Assembly (NCBI RefSeq): GCF_030286045.1
Contig: NZ_CP127390.1
Coordinates: 2,621,482 to 2,685,481, forward strand
DNA length: 64,000 bases
Reading direction: 5' to 3'
DNA from: Propionimicrobium sp. PCR01-08-3
GTDB taxonomy: Bacteria; Actinomycetota; Actinomycetes; Propionibacteriales; Propionibacteriaceae
Shown here: positions 25,035 through 33,795 of the stretch, in pieces
Layout of the letters: every line of letters begins with the position of its first letter
How positions within the stretch are numbered: position 1 is the stretch's first letter
Program-made: the position numbers and the translations under genes
The notes under the pieces: model-generated
What the model was told of the DNA's origin: nothing
What the model saw: only the letters and a program-made list of their open reading frames with translations
The model's database searches: none

Positions 25035-26894
25035 TCAGCCAACCGGAGGATCGGCTTTGCCACCGGCGCCCTCTCCATCGGGGTCGGACGCCGCCTCCAG
25101 CGACTCGGTCTCGTGCTCGAGCGGCGGCAGACATTCGGATTCACCGGGCAGCGGCACGATGGCCGGCGGATGATTGCGGGTCAGCCACCGCCACACCGTG
25201 CCCCCGTTGGACTCCTGGCCCGTCATCACATAGTTCAAGGTGTTCGCGTTGCGCAGGATCAGGTCGAGGTGCCGCTTGGCCGTCAGCGATCCGGCCAGCA
25301 GGATCCGGTCACCGGAACGCAGCACGAAATCATCGTCCGGTAGCTGGATGTTCTTGTTGGCGCGGCGCACCAAGAGCACCACCATCGCCAGCCGGCGTCC
25401 ACGATTGAACGGGTCGGCCCGCAGGTGGCCGACGGTGAAGCGCCCGCCGGCATTGACCAGGTCCATCAGGGCCGGGGCCCGGCTCAGCTTGATGGTCAGA
25501 TCCCAGATCTCGGGGTAGTGGCCCGGGTTCAGCGACGAAAGCCGCCGGTGCAGGTCGGCGCATTCCGCCTCATTGTGTTGCGGAATCAGCCTCAAGAACC
25601 GGTTCAGCAGCGGAGTGGTGATCCGGGCGAGAAACTCCCTGGCCACGATCTGGCTCGGCACCATCAGCAGATTCTCGTCGAACGCGTCGATGAGCGGGGT
25701 GTTCTTCATCTGGTTCTGGCGCACCACCACATAGAGATCGTGTTTGAGCGCCCGCGCGGTCACCGCGATCGACAAATTCTTGGGGTCGGACGCATTGCCC
25801 GCGACCAGCCCCACCGCGGTGTCGATGCCTGCCGCTTTCAGGTCCTCGGATTTGCTTCCACTGCCCTTGATGTCGACGCCCGGATCGCCGAAGTGCAATT
25901 CGTCTATCACCGTCAGGCTCATGCCGACCGAGCGCAGTTCTTCGGCCATCATGTGCCCGAATCTGCCGTAGCCGCACATGATCCAATGGCCCTTGGGCGG
26001 CGGGTCGATGACGGTGATCACCGACCCCGGCAACCCGGTGATCAGATTGCGCAGCCGGTAGCGCTCGGGCGCCGTGATGGCCGCCGCCAACGATTCCGCG
26101 AACTGCTCGAACGGATTGATCACCAGATCGCCGCCGAACACGCCGATGTGGGTTTCGGTCTCGGTGTCGCGGATCCGGGCCAGCACCGGCACCCGGGGCG
26201 CCAGCAGGCGCACGTTGACCGCGATCGCCTGGTTGGTCGGGTCGTCGTCGGTCAGCGCCACCACACCCCGGCAGTTCGGGTTCATCAGGCCGGCCTGGCG
26301 AAGCAGCGTGGGATCTTTCGCGTCCGCCCGGACGCTCGGCGGATCGACGCTGAAGTCCTCCATCCGCAGTTCCTGGAGACGCTCGTCGTTGATCTCCAGC
26401 ACCACGAACCGCAGCCCGAGATGATCCAGCCCGTGGCAGACCATTCGTCCGGTCTCACCGATTCCGCACACGATGTAGAAGGGCGAACGGATCTGGTTGA
26501 CGTGCCGGGTGAAGTTGGCGATCCGCACCGCATTCTGGAAGCCCTTGTCCTGCAGCAGCGCCAGCACGTTGACCAGCGAGTACGACCAGGCCGCCACCGA
26601 AATATAGATGGTTCCGGTCAGCCACATCCGCTGCATCGCGTTGTAGGGGTGCGGCACCTCGCCGAATCCGATGGTCGTGGAAGTAAAGCTGACGACGTAG
26701 AACGCGTCGAAGAGACTCATCGGCGAGCCCGGCTCGCCGGTCGCCGGGTCGGTGCCGGGAATCAGCGCGAGCCCGGCGGCGCAGAAGGTATAGACGCCGA
26801 TGATGAGCAGGAACGGAAATCTCATCCTGCGCAGGATGAGATAGAAGACGTCGCTCAGCTCGGTCTGCCGTTGAGCTGAATTTATCGGGGGCAT
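25035..26894 (-). CDS. Ion channel with two RCK/TrkA-N domains
   Basis: 619 residues. The N-terminal pore module has two membrane spans (about 27-46 and 88-112) with a filter-like TTIGFGE at 73-79; the TVGYG consensus is altered to TIGFG. Two RCK nucleotide-binding domains follow, with glycine motifs CGIGETGRM and CGYGRFGHM. A TrkA-C-like domain (about 500-575) and an acidic Pro-rich tail end the protein. It probably gates K+ (or another monovalent cation) flux in response to nucleotides or ions. A small membrane-protein gene begins just upstream, so the two may form a unit. Confidence 0.88.
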   Translation of the reverse strand: MPPINSAQRQTELSDVFYLILRRMRFPFLLIIGVYTFCAAGLALIPGTDPATGEPGSPMSLFDAFYVVSFTSTTIGFGEVPHPYNAMQRMWLTGTIYISVAAWSYSLVNVLALLQDKGFQNAVRIANFTRHVNQIRSPFYIVCGIGETGRMVCHGLDHLGLRFVVLEINDERLQELRMEDFSVDPPSVRADAKDPTLLRQAGLMNPNCRGVVALTDDDPTNQAIAVNVRLLAPRVPVLARIRDTETETHIGVFGGDLVINPFEQFAESLAAAITAPERYRLRNLITGLPGSVITVIDPPPKGHWIMCGYGRFGHMMAEELRSVGMSLTVIDELHFGDPGVDIKGSGSKSEDLKAAGIDTAVGLVAGNASDPKNLSIAVTARALKHDLYVVVRQNQMKNTPLIDAFDENLLMVPSQIVAREFLARITTPLLNRFLRLIPQHNEAECADLHRRLSSLNPGHYPEIWDLTIKLSRAPALMDLVNAGGRFTVGHLRADPFNRGRRLAMVVLLVRRANKNIQLPDDDFVLRSGDRILLAGSLTAKRHLDLILRNANTLNYVMTGQESNGGTVWRWLTRNHPPAIVPLPGESECLPPLEHETESLEAASDPDGEGAGGKADPPVG

Positions 26895-26904
26895 CTCGCT
26901 CGAT

Positions 26905-27288
26905 TCAGCGCCGCACCTGGATGATCTCGCTGACCATCAGCACGACGGAGACGACATTGGCCAGCAGCGCCCCGCCGGACAGCGACACCACCACGGACAT
27001 GTGCGCGCCGGTCATGCCGCTGACGGCGACCTGCCCGGCCCATACCCACATTCCGGCGGCTATCAGTAGCTGCAGGTCGGCGACCAGGCTGGTCGCGAGG
27101 TGAATCGCGCCCAGCTGAGTGCGGTCGCCGAATTTGAGGACCGTGGCAACCAGACTGGTCACCAGAGCGGCCGCCAGCTCGATACCGTTGTGCACGGTGA
27201 CGTCGTCGATTTGGCCCAGAAAGAAGCCGAAATTGAGTGCGGCGGCGAAGGTGATGAAGAAGCCGAAGACGACCTTCTCCAAATTCAT
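26905..27288 (-). CDS. Small membrane protein paired with the ion channel
   Basis: 127 residues from ATG 27288, chosen because of the strong GGAGG ribosome site just upstream. Four hydrophobic segments span almost the whole length (VVFGFFITFAAALNFGFFLG; IELAAALVTSLVATVLKFG; AIHLATSLVADLQLLIAAGM; MSVVVSLSGGALLANVVSVV). The HLATSLVADLQLL stretch recalls the DUF6394 family, whose genes can neighbour TrkA-type channels; this is from memory. It ends 10 bases before the channel start on the same strand, so it is co-transcribed. Possible channel accessory subunit. Confidence 0.75.
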   Translation of the reverse strand: MNLEKVVFGFFITFAAALNFGFFLGQIDDVTVHNGIELAAALVTSLVATVLKFGDRTQLGAIHLATSLVADLQLLIAAGMWVWAGQVAVSGMTGAHMSVVVSLSGGALLANVVSVVLMVSEIIQVRR

Positions 27289-27502
27289 GCGTCCTCCAAC
27301 GTAGACCGGCCAACGCCTGAACTCGCGGGGCGCGCGCCCGGTGACCGGGTGGGCAGCGACGGAGTCCAAGCTGGAACATGATCAAGCGTAAGGCCAGAGG
27401 GGACGCTGCGCAGTTTCCGCGTCCGAGAAATTGCCCGCGCCTGCGCCCGGATCTGGTCTGGGAAGTCCGTGCCAGTATGGAGACAGCGATAAGGAGCGGG
27501 AT

Positions 27503-28156
27503 ATGACTGAGACTCTTGCCCGGTCGGAACGCCGGGAACTGTGCGAATTGATGCTGACCCTGGGCCCGGACGCGCCGACCCTGTGCGAGGGATGGACGGC
27601 TCATCATCTGGCGGCCCATCTGCGGATGCGCGAATCCGATCCGATCGGCGCCCTGGGCATGTTCGTCCCCTTCCTCAATACGGCCGAATCACATATGGCC
27701 AAGCTGATGACGCAGATGAGTTTCGACGACCTGGTCGCGCTGGTCGCCAAGGGGCCCTCGGGCATCAGCCCGTTTCGCATCGGTTGGGTGGACGCGAAGG
27801 CGAACAGCGCCGAGTTCTTCGTCCATCACGAGGACCTGCGGCGTGGCGGCCCCTACCCCGTCGGCCCCAGGGTGCTGCCGCCCGAAACCGACGACGCCTT
27901 GTGGGAGATCGTCACCTCGAGTGCGGGCATGCGATTGCGCCGAGCCCAGGTGGGCATCATCCTGCAACGCATTCGCGACCAGAAGGCCACCGATCAGCAG
28001 CAGGTCGTGGCCACCGGACCCGCGCCGGTGACGGTGACCGGCGAGCCCGGTGAGCTGCTGCTGTGGCTGTTCGGACGCGAGTCTGCGGCGCAGGTGCAGT
28101 TGAACGGTCCGGCCGAGAGCCTGGCCAAGGTGCGCTCGATTTCGCTGTCGGTCTAG
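27503..28156 (+). CDS. TIGR03085-like putative metal-binding protein (DinB/MDMPI fold)
   Basis: 217 residues from ATG 27503 after AAGGAG. LCEGWTAHHLAAHLRMRE carries the histidines expected for the mycothiol-dependent maleylpyruvate-isomerase/DinB-like metal site, and FFVHHEDLRRGGP supplies a third. The C-terminal half matches the small SCP2-like domain often seen in these proteins. Found widely in actinobacteria; the biochemical reaction is unknown. Confidence 0.8.
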   Translation: MTETLARSERRELCELMLTLGPDAPTLCEGWTAHHLAAHLRMRESDPIGALGMFVPFLNTAESHMAKLMTQMSFDDLVALVAKGPSGISPFRIGWVDAKANSAEFFVHHEDLRRGGPYPVGPRVLPPETDDALWEIVTSSAGMRLRRAQVGIILQRIRDQKATDQQQVVATGPAPVTVTGEPGELLLWLFGRESAAQVQLNGPAESLAKVRSISLSV

Positions 28157-28211
28157 CCCGAGTCCTCTGTCGCGGTGCCGCAGTGAGTCCGACCCAGGGA
28201 TGTTTCCCATT

Positions 28212-28275
28212 CGTGCGCACGAAATGCGAGCGTGCGCACGAAGCTCCGTGCGTATCTTTGTATTCCGCGCGTACC
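28212..28275. repeat. Dispersed dyad element, copy 2
   Basis: Units CGTGCGCACG at 28212-28221 and 28231-28240 (19 bases apart), then inverted-type units near 28247 (CGTGCGTA) and 28266 (CGCGCGTA), again 19 apart. The layout is that of copies 1 and 3, with more divergence. It lies in the 324-base gap (28157-28480) upstream of the PPi-PEPCK gene; nothing else clear is seen in that gap. Confidence 0.6.
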
Positions 28276-28480
28276 AAGTTTGTGGAGCCCGGGCGAGTCG
28301 CGCATCACCTGGTCAAAGCTGCGGGCCTGGGGCGTTCCAGATCACCAAAACCGCTCTGGCCAGCCGATATGGCGCCCGATCCGGGACCCCGTTGGCAACT
28401 TGCTGGCAACTACCCGCTTCAGAATGCCGTTGTTCCCGACGAATATTCACACACTGCAATCAATCTGGGAAGATGACCTT

Positions 28481-31400
28481 ATGTCTGCCGATAATTTGAA
28501 CTCTGCCATCAATCTCAGGCTGGCTCTACTGGAGTTGCCCCGCGCAGAAGCCGGAGATGGCGGGATCGAGCTCGTCGAGCCGCTGTTGGCCCGGCAACGC
28601 GAATTGTCCCGCCGGCTGGCCGACCGGCTGTGTCCGGTCGATCAGCGAATTCAAGACTTCCTCGACGATTACCTCTCCGATGTCGAGCCCAAGCCCCAGC
28701 TGCCCAAGCAAACCCTCGTCCTCGACCAGGCCGGATTGGCCCGCGGTCTGAGCCTGCCCGTCGACGGCGACGAGTTCCACTCCCCGCTGCTGTCGAGCTA
28801 TCGGCTGACCAATGGCGTGCTGCACAACCCGGCCAACGACCGCCGCACCACCGCCGGCGTCTTCCACGTCGTACAGGGCGGCCTGCCCATTCCGGACGAC
28901 AAGATCGCCGTGCGCCGCGATGTTTTCGCCAAGCTCCTGAGCCTGGCCATGAAGCCGCCGCACGAAGACATGGTGCTGCCCTACACGGCGAATCAGGATA
29001 ATCCGGCGGCCTGCTTCGTGTCGCTGCTGCTTCGCCCGCTGGTGGTGCCGGCGGTTCCCGGCTGCGGCGGCGCGCGCACCATGGAGACCCGCTTCATCGT
29101 GCCGGGCGGCCTGGTCTGCAACCTCGACTTCGTCGAAGGAATCTTCGGCAACGCCGGCGACCCGATGCTGCCGCAAAACGACGCCGCTCTCGACCCGGCC
29201 ACCTGGTCGGGCCATACCGGCTGCGTCATCTTGGCCCCACACCTGACCAAGGTCACCAAGAAGAGCCTCGGCATGCCGCATTGGGACGACGCCACCGAGC
29301 GCGAGCGCCGCGACGGCCAGTGCTGGAAGGACGAGGACGAGCTCTACAACAACGGCCAGGCCTTCAAGTGCTGCGCCCGCGACGAGCGTGGCGTGATCGT
29401 CACCGTGATCGCCGACAACTACTTCGGCTACTGCAAGAAGGAAGTCAAGACGCAGCTTTCGTATTCGGCCAACCTGCTCGGTTGCGCCGAAGAGGAGCAT
29501 TCGGGGGGTGCCCGCGTCTACCCCGCCTACAACCTGGGCCCGGAGTTCCACGACGACTACACCCCGGCCGACTACACCCTCGAAGACGTGCTGGCCCGCG
29601 ACCCGCAGCGTTTCGAGTTGCAGCCCGAGGGACATGCCATCGACCTGACTCAGCCGCACATCGTGCTGGTTCCGGGCGGCGCCGACTACTCGATGCGTCA
29701 TCAGACGATCAGTTGGACTGATGCGTCCGGCGGGCAGCAGACCATCAAGCTGCTCACCGGCAAGGTCTACATCACCCCGAACGGCTACCGGGTGTACGCC
29801 AAGCACCGCGAGATGGACGAGACCCAGTGGCATCTGATCGGCATCTCCCCGATCTCCACCGATTGCCACAAGCCGGCCACCGTGTCGGGCGGCGGCAAGT
29901 CGGAGATCAGCAAGTCGCTGGCCGACGCGTTCGTCTTCGGCAATGCCTACACCGCCGAGTTCGACCATGACATCGAAGAGGTCCAAAAGCTGCTGGACTC
30001 CGACTTCTCCGATCGTTTCCTCGATGCCGAGCGCAACGGCAAAGACCATCGCGAAATCCTCTCGGACGAGCGCTCCCTGGGCTCGGTCATCAAATTGCTG
30101 ACCCCGCGCAGCGAATACACCGCCGAGTACAACGACTTCCTGCGCTCGATTCCGGCGCACATCAAGGAGCTGCTGTTCACCGTCAAGCGCTACTACAAGC
30201 CCGAGTGGGGCACCGATTGGCGTAGCCACTTCAGCGTCGGCATCATGAACGGGCGCGAGGGCAATATGGTGCGCCTCGATGGCGAGAAGGTCATCGTCAA
30301 CCAGCTGCGCGTCGGCTTCCAGCCCGACGGCTCCTGGCGGTTGTTCAGCCTGCGTCCGGACTTCAGCCCGGCCATCAAGGTGCAGACCGAGGACGACATC
30401 ACCGCCTCCACCGTGTGCTCGCCGTTCGAGAAGGCACCGGCCGGTTTCGGCAACCAGGAGGGGCTGTCCCGCAAGTTCGTGATGAACTGCGAGCAGCTGC
30501 TCTTCCAGCGTCCGGACGACGCGGTGCACCGCGGCTACGACAAGCAGGCCGAGCGTGACTTCGCCAAGGAAGGCACCTTCATCTCGAACTTCGAGCCGCT
30601 TACCCATGACGATGCTCGCGAGTTGATGACCGACGCCCAGGCGTTCAGCGAATACACCAAGCCGATGCAGGATCTGATCCGCAAGGTCGCCGAGATGCCG
30701 CAGGACGCTTCGCCGAGGTTCTGGATCGCCTCCGACCAGTCGCGCATCGTGAACGGAAAGCGGTCCAAGAACCCGCGCTACCTGCAGACCCGGCCCGATG
30801 TCGCGAATCCGAAGGCGACCGCATCGGCAGACCTGGCGTCCAAGCTGGTGCGCAAGCTGCCCAGCGACGCGTTTGCTCCGCTGTCGGTCGACATCTCGGC
30901 TGCCGGCAGGCGCAACAATCCGAAGGAGCCGGGGGTGCCGCCGCTGTCGGTCTACAACCCGCTGCACTATATGGAGCTCCCCGAGTTGTTCATGGAGTTC
31001 ATCTCCTCGATGACCGGCAAGTCTCCCTCGACCACCGGCGCCGGCTCGGAGGGTGCGCTCACCAAGGGCCCGTTCAACGCGCTGCCCCCGATCGTCGACC
31101 TGAACAATAACTTCCTGGCCTACGCGCTGACCGGTTACGACGGCTGGCTGAGTTCGGCCGGCTATATCGGTCCGAAGATCAGGGTCGACCACGACATCTC
31201 GATGCTGGTGCCCGAGTTGTTCAGCCGGATGTGGCCCGACGAGCGCCGCGCGTGCAATCTGATCGCCGACGGCTACCTCGAGCGCCTCGAAGACTTCGAG
31301 TTCGAGGGCACGCAGGTCTTGGCCTCCCGGCTGGGCTACCGGATGAACGAGCGGTTCGCGACCACCTATTTCGGACGCGTCTTCTTGCACCCGGATGTGG

Positions 31401-31882
31401 TCTTCACCGACGAGATGCTGCGTCCGGAGACCCAGGACCTGGCGACCTTCGCCGAGTCGATGGGTGTCATCGTCAAGACCCATCAGCGAGTCGCCCAGGC
31501 TTACTTCGCCGACGGCGGTATCGATCTGGCGGTTCCTCCGCTGCGTGGCCTGCTGGAGATCATGGCGAACGGCACCACCACCGAAGGGTGGACGCTCGAC
31601 AGCCCCGAGTTCCGTGAGCAGTTCACCCGTGAGTCGGTGCTGGCCAGCGACTGGTACGCGGCTCGTCTGGACGCCAAGCAGGTGCTCGACGTCAATCACG
31701 AGCAGACCGGCCTCGACGCGATCCGCGAGTTCTCCGCCGCGCCGGAGAACGAGCTGGTCGTGCAGCGTCTCGACCTGAACGGACGCATCGCCGACGCCGA
31801 GCAGGATCTGAGCAAGCTCGCCGACCCGAGCTACCGCCAGTCTCTGGTGGGCACGATCGGACGCCAGGTGAAGTTCGCCTGA
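28481..31882 (+). CDS. PPi-type phosphoenolpyruvate carboxykinase (PEP carboxytransphosphorylase)
   Basis: 1133-residue cytoplasmic enzyme, far longer than GTP- or ATP-type PEPCKs (about 550-640). Size and family fit the pyrophosphate-dependent enzyme (EC 4.1.1.38) described from Propionibacterium freudenreichii and Entamoeba, which interconverts PEP + CO2 + Pi and oxaloacetate + PPi. A P-loop-like SGGGKSE lies at 469-475, and Cys-rich stretches (QAFKCCARDERG, YFGYCKKE) precede it. ATG 28481 follows GGGAAGA; the longer upstream reading is rejected. In propionic fermentation the enzyme links glycolysis to the oxaloacetate/transcarboxylase cycle, whose 5S/12S/1.3S genes are in this window. Assignment rests on recalled family features, not alignment. 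Confidence 0.8.
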   Translation: MSADNLNSAINLRLALLELPRAEAGDGGIELVEPLLARQRELSRRLADRLCPVDQRIQDFLDDYLSDVEPKPQLPKQTLVLDQAGLARGLSLPVDGDEFHSPLLSSYRLTNGVLHNPANDRRTTAGVFHVVQGGLPIPDDKIAVRRDVFAKLLSLAMKPPHEDMVLPYTANQDNPAACFVSLLLRPLVVPAVPGCGGARTMETRFIVPGGLVCNLDFVEGIFGNAGDPMLPQNDAALDPATWSGHTGCVILAPHLTKVTKKSLGMPHWDDATERERRDGQCWKDEDELYNNGQAFKCCARDERGVIVTVIADNYFGYCKKEVKTQLSYSANLLGCAEEEHSGGARVYPAYNLGPEFHDDYTPADYTLEDVLARDPQRFELQPEGHAIDLTQPHIVLVPGGADYSMRHQTISWTDASGGQQTIKLLTGKVYITPNGYRVYAKHREMDETQWHLIGISPISTDCHKPATVSGGGKSEISKSLADAFVFGNAYTAEFDHDIEEVQKLLDSDFSDRFLDAERNGKDHREILSDERSLGSVIKLLTPRSEYTAEYNDFLRSIPAHIKELLFTVKRYYKPEWGTDWRSHFSVGIMNGREGNMVRLDGEKVIVNQLRVGFQPDGSWRLFSLRPDFSPAIKVQTEDDITASTVCSPFEKAPAGFGNQEGLSRKFVMNCEQLLFQRPDDAVHRGYDKQAERDFAKEGTFISNFEPLTHDDARELMTDAQAFSEYTKPMQDLIRKVAEMPQDASPRFWIASDQSRIVNGKRSKNPRYLQTRPDVANPKATASADLASKLVRKLPSDAFAPLSVDISAAGRRNNPKEPGVPPLSVYNPLHYMELPELFMEFISSMTGKSPSTTGAGSEGALTKGPFNALPPIVDLNNNFLAYALTGYDGWLSSAGYIGPKIRVDHDISMLVPELFSRMWPDERRACNLIADGYLERLEDFEFEGTQVLASRLGYRMNERFATTYFGRVFLHPDVVFTDEMLRPETQDLATFAESMGVIVKTHQRVAQAYFADGGIDLAVPPLRGLLEIMANGTTTEGWTLDSPEFREQFTRESVLASDWYAARLDAKQVLDVNHEQTGLDAIREFSAAPENELVVQRLDLNGRIADAEQDLSKLADPSYRQSLVGTIGRQVKFA

Positions 31883-32001
31883 CCTGCTGATCATCGAGCC
31901 CCGAGTCCGCCGATGGGCGGAGCCCATGGGCTCTGAAGGCATCTCGAAGAGTCAGCGCGACACTTGGCGATGATTCGTCGAAGTGTTCTGGCTGACGGTG
32001 G

Positions 32002-32026
32002 CCGGTCACCCCTCGCGGGTGGCCGG
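32002..32026. terminator. Hairpin downstream of PPi-PEPCK
   Basis: CCGGTCACCC (32002-32011) pairs with GGGTGGCCGG (32017-32026), one G-T pair and a 5-base loop, about 120 bases past the PEPCK stop. Probable terminator without a strong U-tract. Confidence 0.5.
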
Positions 32027-32091
32027 CCATCCGTGTCTCGGCCCAGCTGCGTGCCCGCCGGTGACGCCCTCGGGCAGCAGGCATCACCGAG

Positions 32092-32155
32092 CCGCGCCCG
32101 AAATACGAAGACGCGCCCGATATATCGGGCGCGGGAGCAGATTTCGAGCGCGGGA
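32092..32155. repeat. Dispersed dyad element, copy 3 (best conserved)
   Basis: Units start at 32093, 32112 (both CGCGCCCGA), 32126 (CGGGCGCGG) and 32145 (CGAGCGCGG): 19-base spacing on each side of the perfect core GCGCCCGATATATCGGGCGC (32113-32132). The whole 64 bases form an imperfect palindrome, including CCGCGCCCGAAAT against ATTTCGAGCGCGG. It lies in the 388-base gap between PPi-PEPCK and the protease gene. Confidence 0.75.
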
Positions 32156-32270
32156 ATGGGCCACGCCTTGTTCACCTGCCGACAAATGCGGACATAGCAA
32201 TAAACTGTGCATCAGATAAGTCAGGACGCGGGCGGGCCGCCGTCCATCCAAGTGTTTGCAGGGGGTGCCC

Positions 32271-33494
32271 GTGTCGCAGCCACGGTATCCGGGCGCCGGC
32301 CACGCCCACGGCTCCTACGCCGGTGAACCTGCCTGGCCGCCACCGACCGGCCAACCCTGGGGCATGCCGGCTGCGGCGCCGTGGGGCTCGCTCCCCCAGC
32401 AGGCACCGGCACGGCCCCAGCCGCCGGCCAAGAGACGCCAGGTCGCGCTGTGGGCCACCGTCATGGTCGTCCTGTTGGCCGCATTCGCGCTGGTCAGCTG
32501 GCAGTTGGCCGCACCGGCAGAGGTTGCCCTTCGCAATGGGTTTCACCCCAGACCGCCGATCACCAAAGACGAATCGCGGCACATCCCGACCTATTCGACC
32601 GCCGTCACCGCACAGATGAGTGTGGGCGTCGTGTTCATCGAGGGACAGTTGGACGACGGCGTCGCGTCGGGCACCGGCATCGTGCTCGACGAATCCGGCC
32701 TGGTGCTCACCAACTATCACGTCGTTGCCGACACCACCGGCGTGCAGGCCCAGATCGCCGACACCGGCACCAATTTCACCGCCGACGTGCTCGGACGCAA
32801 CGTCTGGGCCGACGTCGCTCTCATCCAGCTCGAGGGCGCGGCCGGGCTGGCGACGGCCACCATCTCCGGTGAACCGGTCGTCCCCGGTGATCCGGTGGTT
32901 GCCGTCGGCAACGGCGATGGCGGCGGGGTGCTGCTCGCCACCGGCGGTGGGGTGACGGCGCTTGATGCGACCGTCTCGCTGGAGTCGGCATTCGGCGGCT
33001 ACGGCTGGGAGGACGCGACCGGCATGATCGAATCGTCTGCCGGCGCCATTCCCGGCTACTCGGGCGGCCCGACCTTCAACGACCGGACAGAGGTGGTGGG
33101 TGTCACCAGTGCCGGGCAGGATCCGGTTTCGAATGAGATGACCACCTATTCGATTCCGATCGACACCGCCACCGGCATCACCGACGACATCGCCGCCGGA
33201 CGCCAAAGTGAGCAGACCAGGGTCGGTCCGGGGGCCTGGCTCGGCATCGGTCTGGGCTCCCACAACATACCGGTCGTCTCGACGGTCGAGCCCGGCTCTC
33301 CGGCCGAGATCGTCGGTATCACGCCCGGATCGACCATCGACACCTTCGCCGGTGAGCCGGTGAACACGGCCAGCGGCCTGCTCAAGGTGCTGGAATCCCA
33401 CGACCCCGACGAAACGGTCGAGGTCACCTGGACCGATGAGCAAGGAGACGCCCACGAAGCGATGATGACCCTGGGCACCAGTCCCACGAACTGA
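32271..33494 (+). CDS. Membrane-anchored trypsin-like protease with PDZ domain (HtrA-like)
   Basis: 407 residues from GTG 32271, preceded by CAGGGGG. A Pro/Gln-rich cytoplasmic stretch (about 1-55) is followed by one membrane anchor (about 62-85), placing the catalytic part outside. The triad is visible: His in LTNYHVV, Asp in WADVALIQL, Ser in GYSGGPTFN (GYSGG rather than the usual GNSGG). The PDZ domain (about 320-400) contains WLGIGLG, STVEPGSPAEIVGITPGSTI and LLKVLESHDPDETVEV. Expected to handle misfolded envelope proteins. No operon partner. Confidence 0.88.
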   Translation: MSQPRYPGAGHAHGSYAGEPAWPPPTGQPWGMPAAAPWGSLPQQAPARPQPPAKRRQVALWATVMVVLLAAFALVSWQLAAPAEVALRNGFHPRPPITKDESRHIPTYSTAVTAQMSVGVVFIEGQLDDGVASGTGIVLDESGLVLTNYHVVADTTGVQAQIADTGTNFTADVLGRNVWADVALIQLEGAAGLATATISGEPVVPGDPVVAVGNGDGGGVLLATGGGVTALDATVSLESAFGGYGWEDATGMIESSAGAIPGYSGGPTFNDRTEVVGVTSAGQDPVSNEMTTYSIPIDTATGITDDIAAGRQSEQTRVGPGAWLGIGLGSHNIPVVSTVEPGSPAEIVGITPGSTIDTFAGEPVNTASGLLKVLESHDPDETVEVTWTDEQGDAHEAMMTLGTSPTN

Positions 33495-33522
33495 CAAGCC
33501 TCTCCCTCGCACACGCCGAACC

Positions 33523-33608
33523 GTGCGAAACCTTCCGCAACTCGCCACAAATACCCTGCGAAACCAGTCCTACCCCTCCCTCGCTCACAATCATGGAAGG
33601 TTTTGCAC
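33523..33608. repeat. Inverted-repeat element, copy C (86 bp)
   Basis: Ends GTGCGAAACCTTCC and GGAAGGTTTTGCAC. Nearly identical to copy D, which starts 179 bases later; both contain an internal CCTGCGAAACCAGTCC. The pair occupies most of the 301-base gap (33495-33795) between the protease and the DUF2207 gene. Between C and D there is no gene. Confidence 0.85.
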
Positions 33609-33701
33609 ACGCTACTCGCGTCGGCCCCACAAAGAGGCCCCAGATAGTGGTCACAATGCGCGTGACATGACTCCAAAACACTCACTCGACTGGACCAGAC
33701 C

Positions 33702-33787
33702 GTGCGAAACCTTCCGCAACTCACCGCAAATACCCTGCGAAACCAGTCCCAGCCCACCCTCGCTCACAATCATGGAAGGTTTTGCAC
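33702..33787. repeat. Inverted-repeat element, copy D (86 bp)
   Basis: Same ends and length as copy C, with a few substitutions. It stops 8 bases before the 3' end of the convergent DUF2207 gene, so it may act as a hairpin terminator for it. Confidence 0.85.
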
Positions 33788-33795
33788 ACGCAGGC

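Noticed and set aside
28526-31942. 1138-residue open frame on the minus strand
   Set aside because: Exact antisense of the PPi-PEPCK gene; the translation is Arg/Val/Gly-rich with no motifs, a GC-codon shadow.
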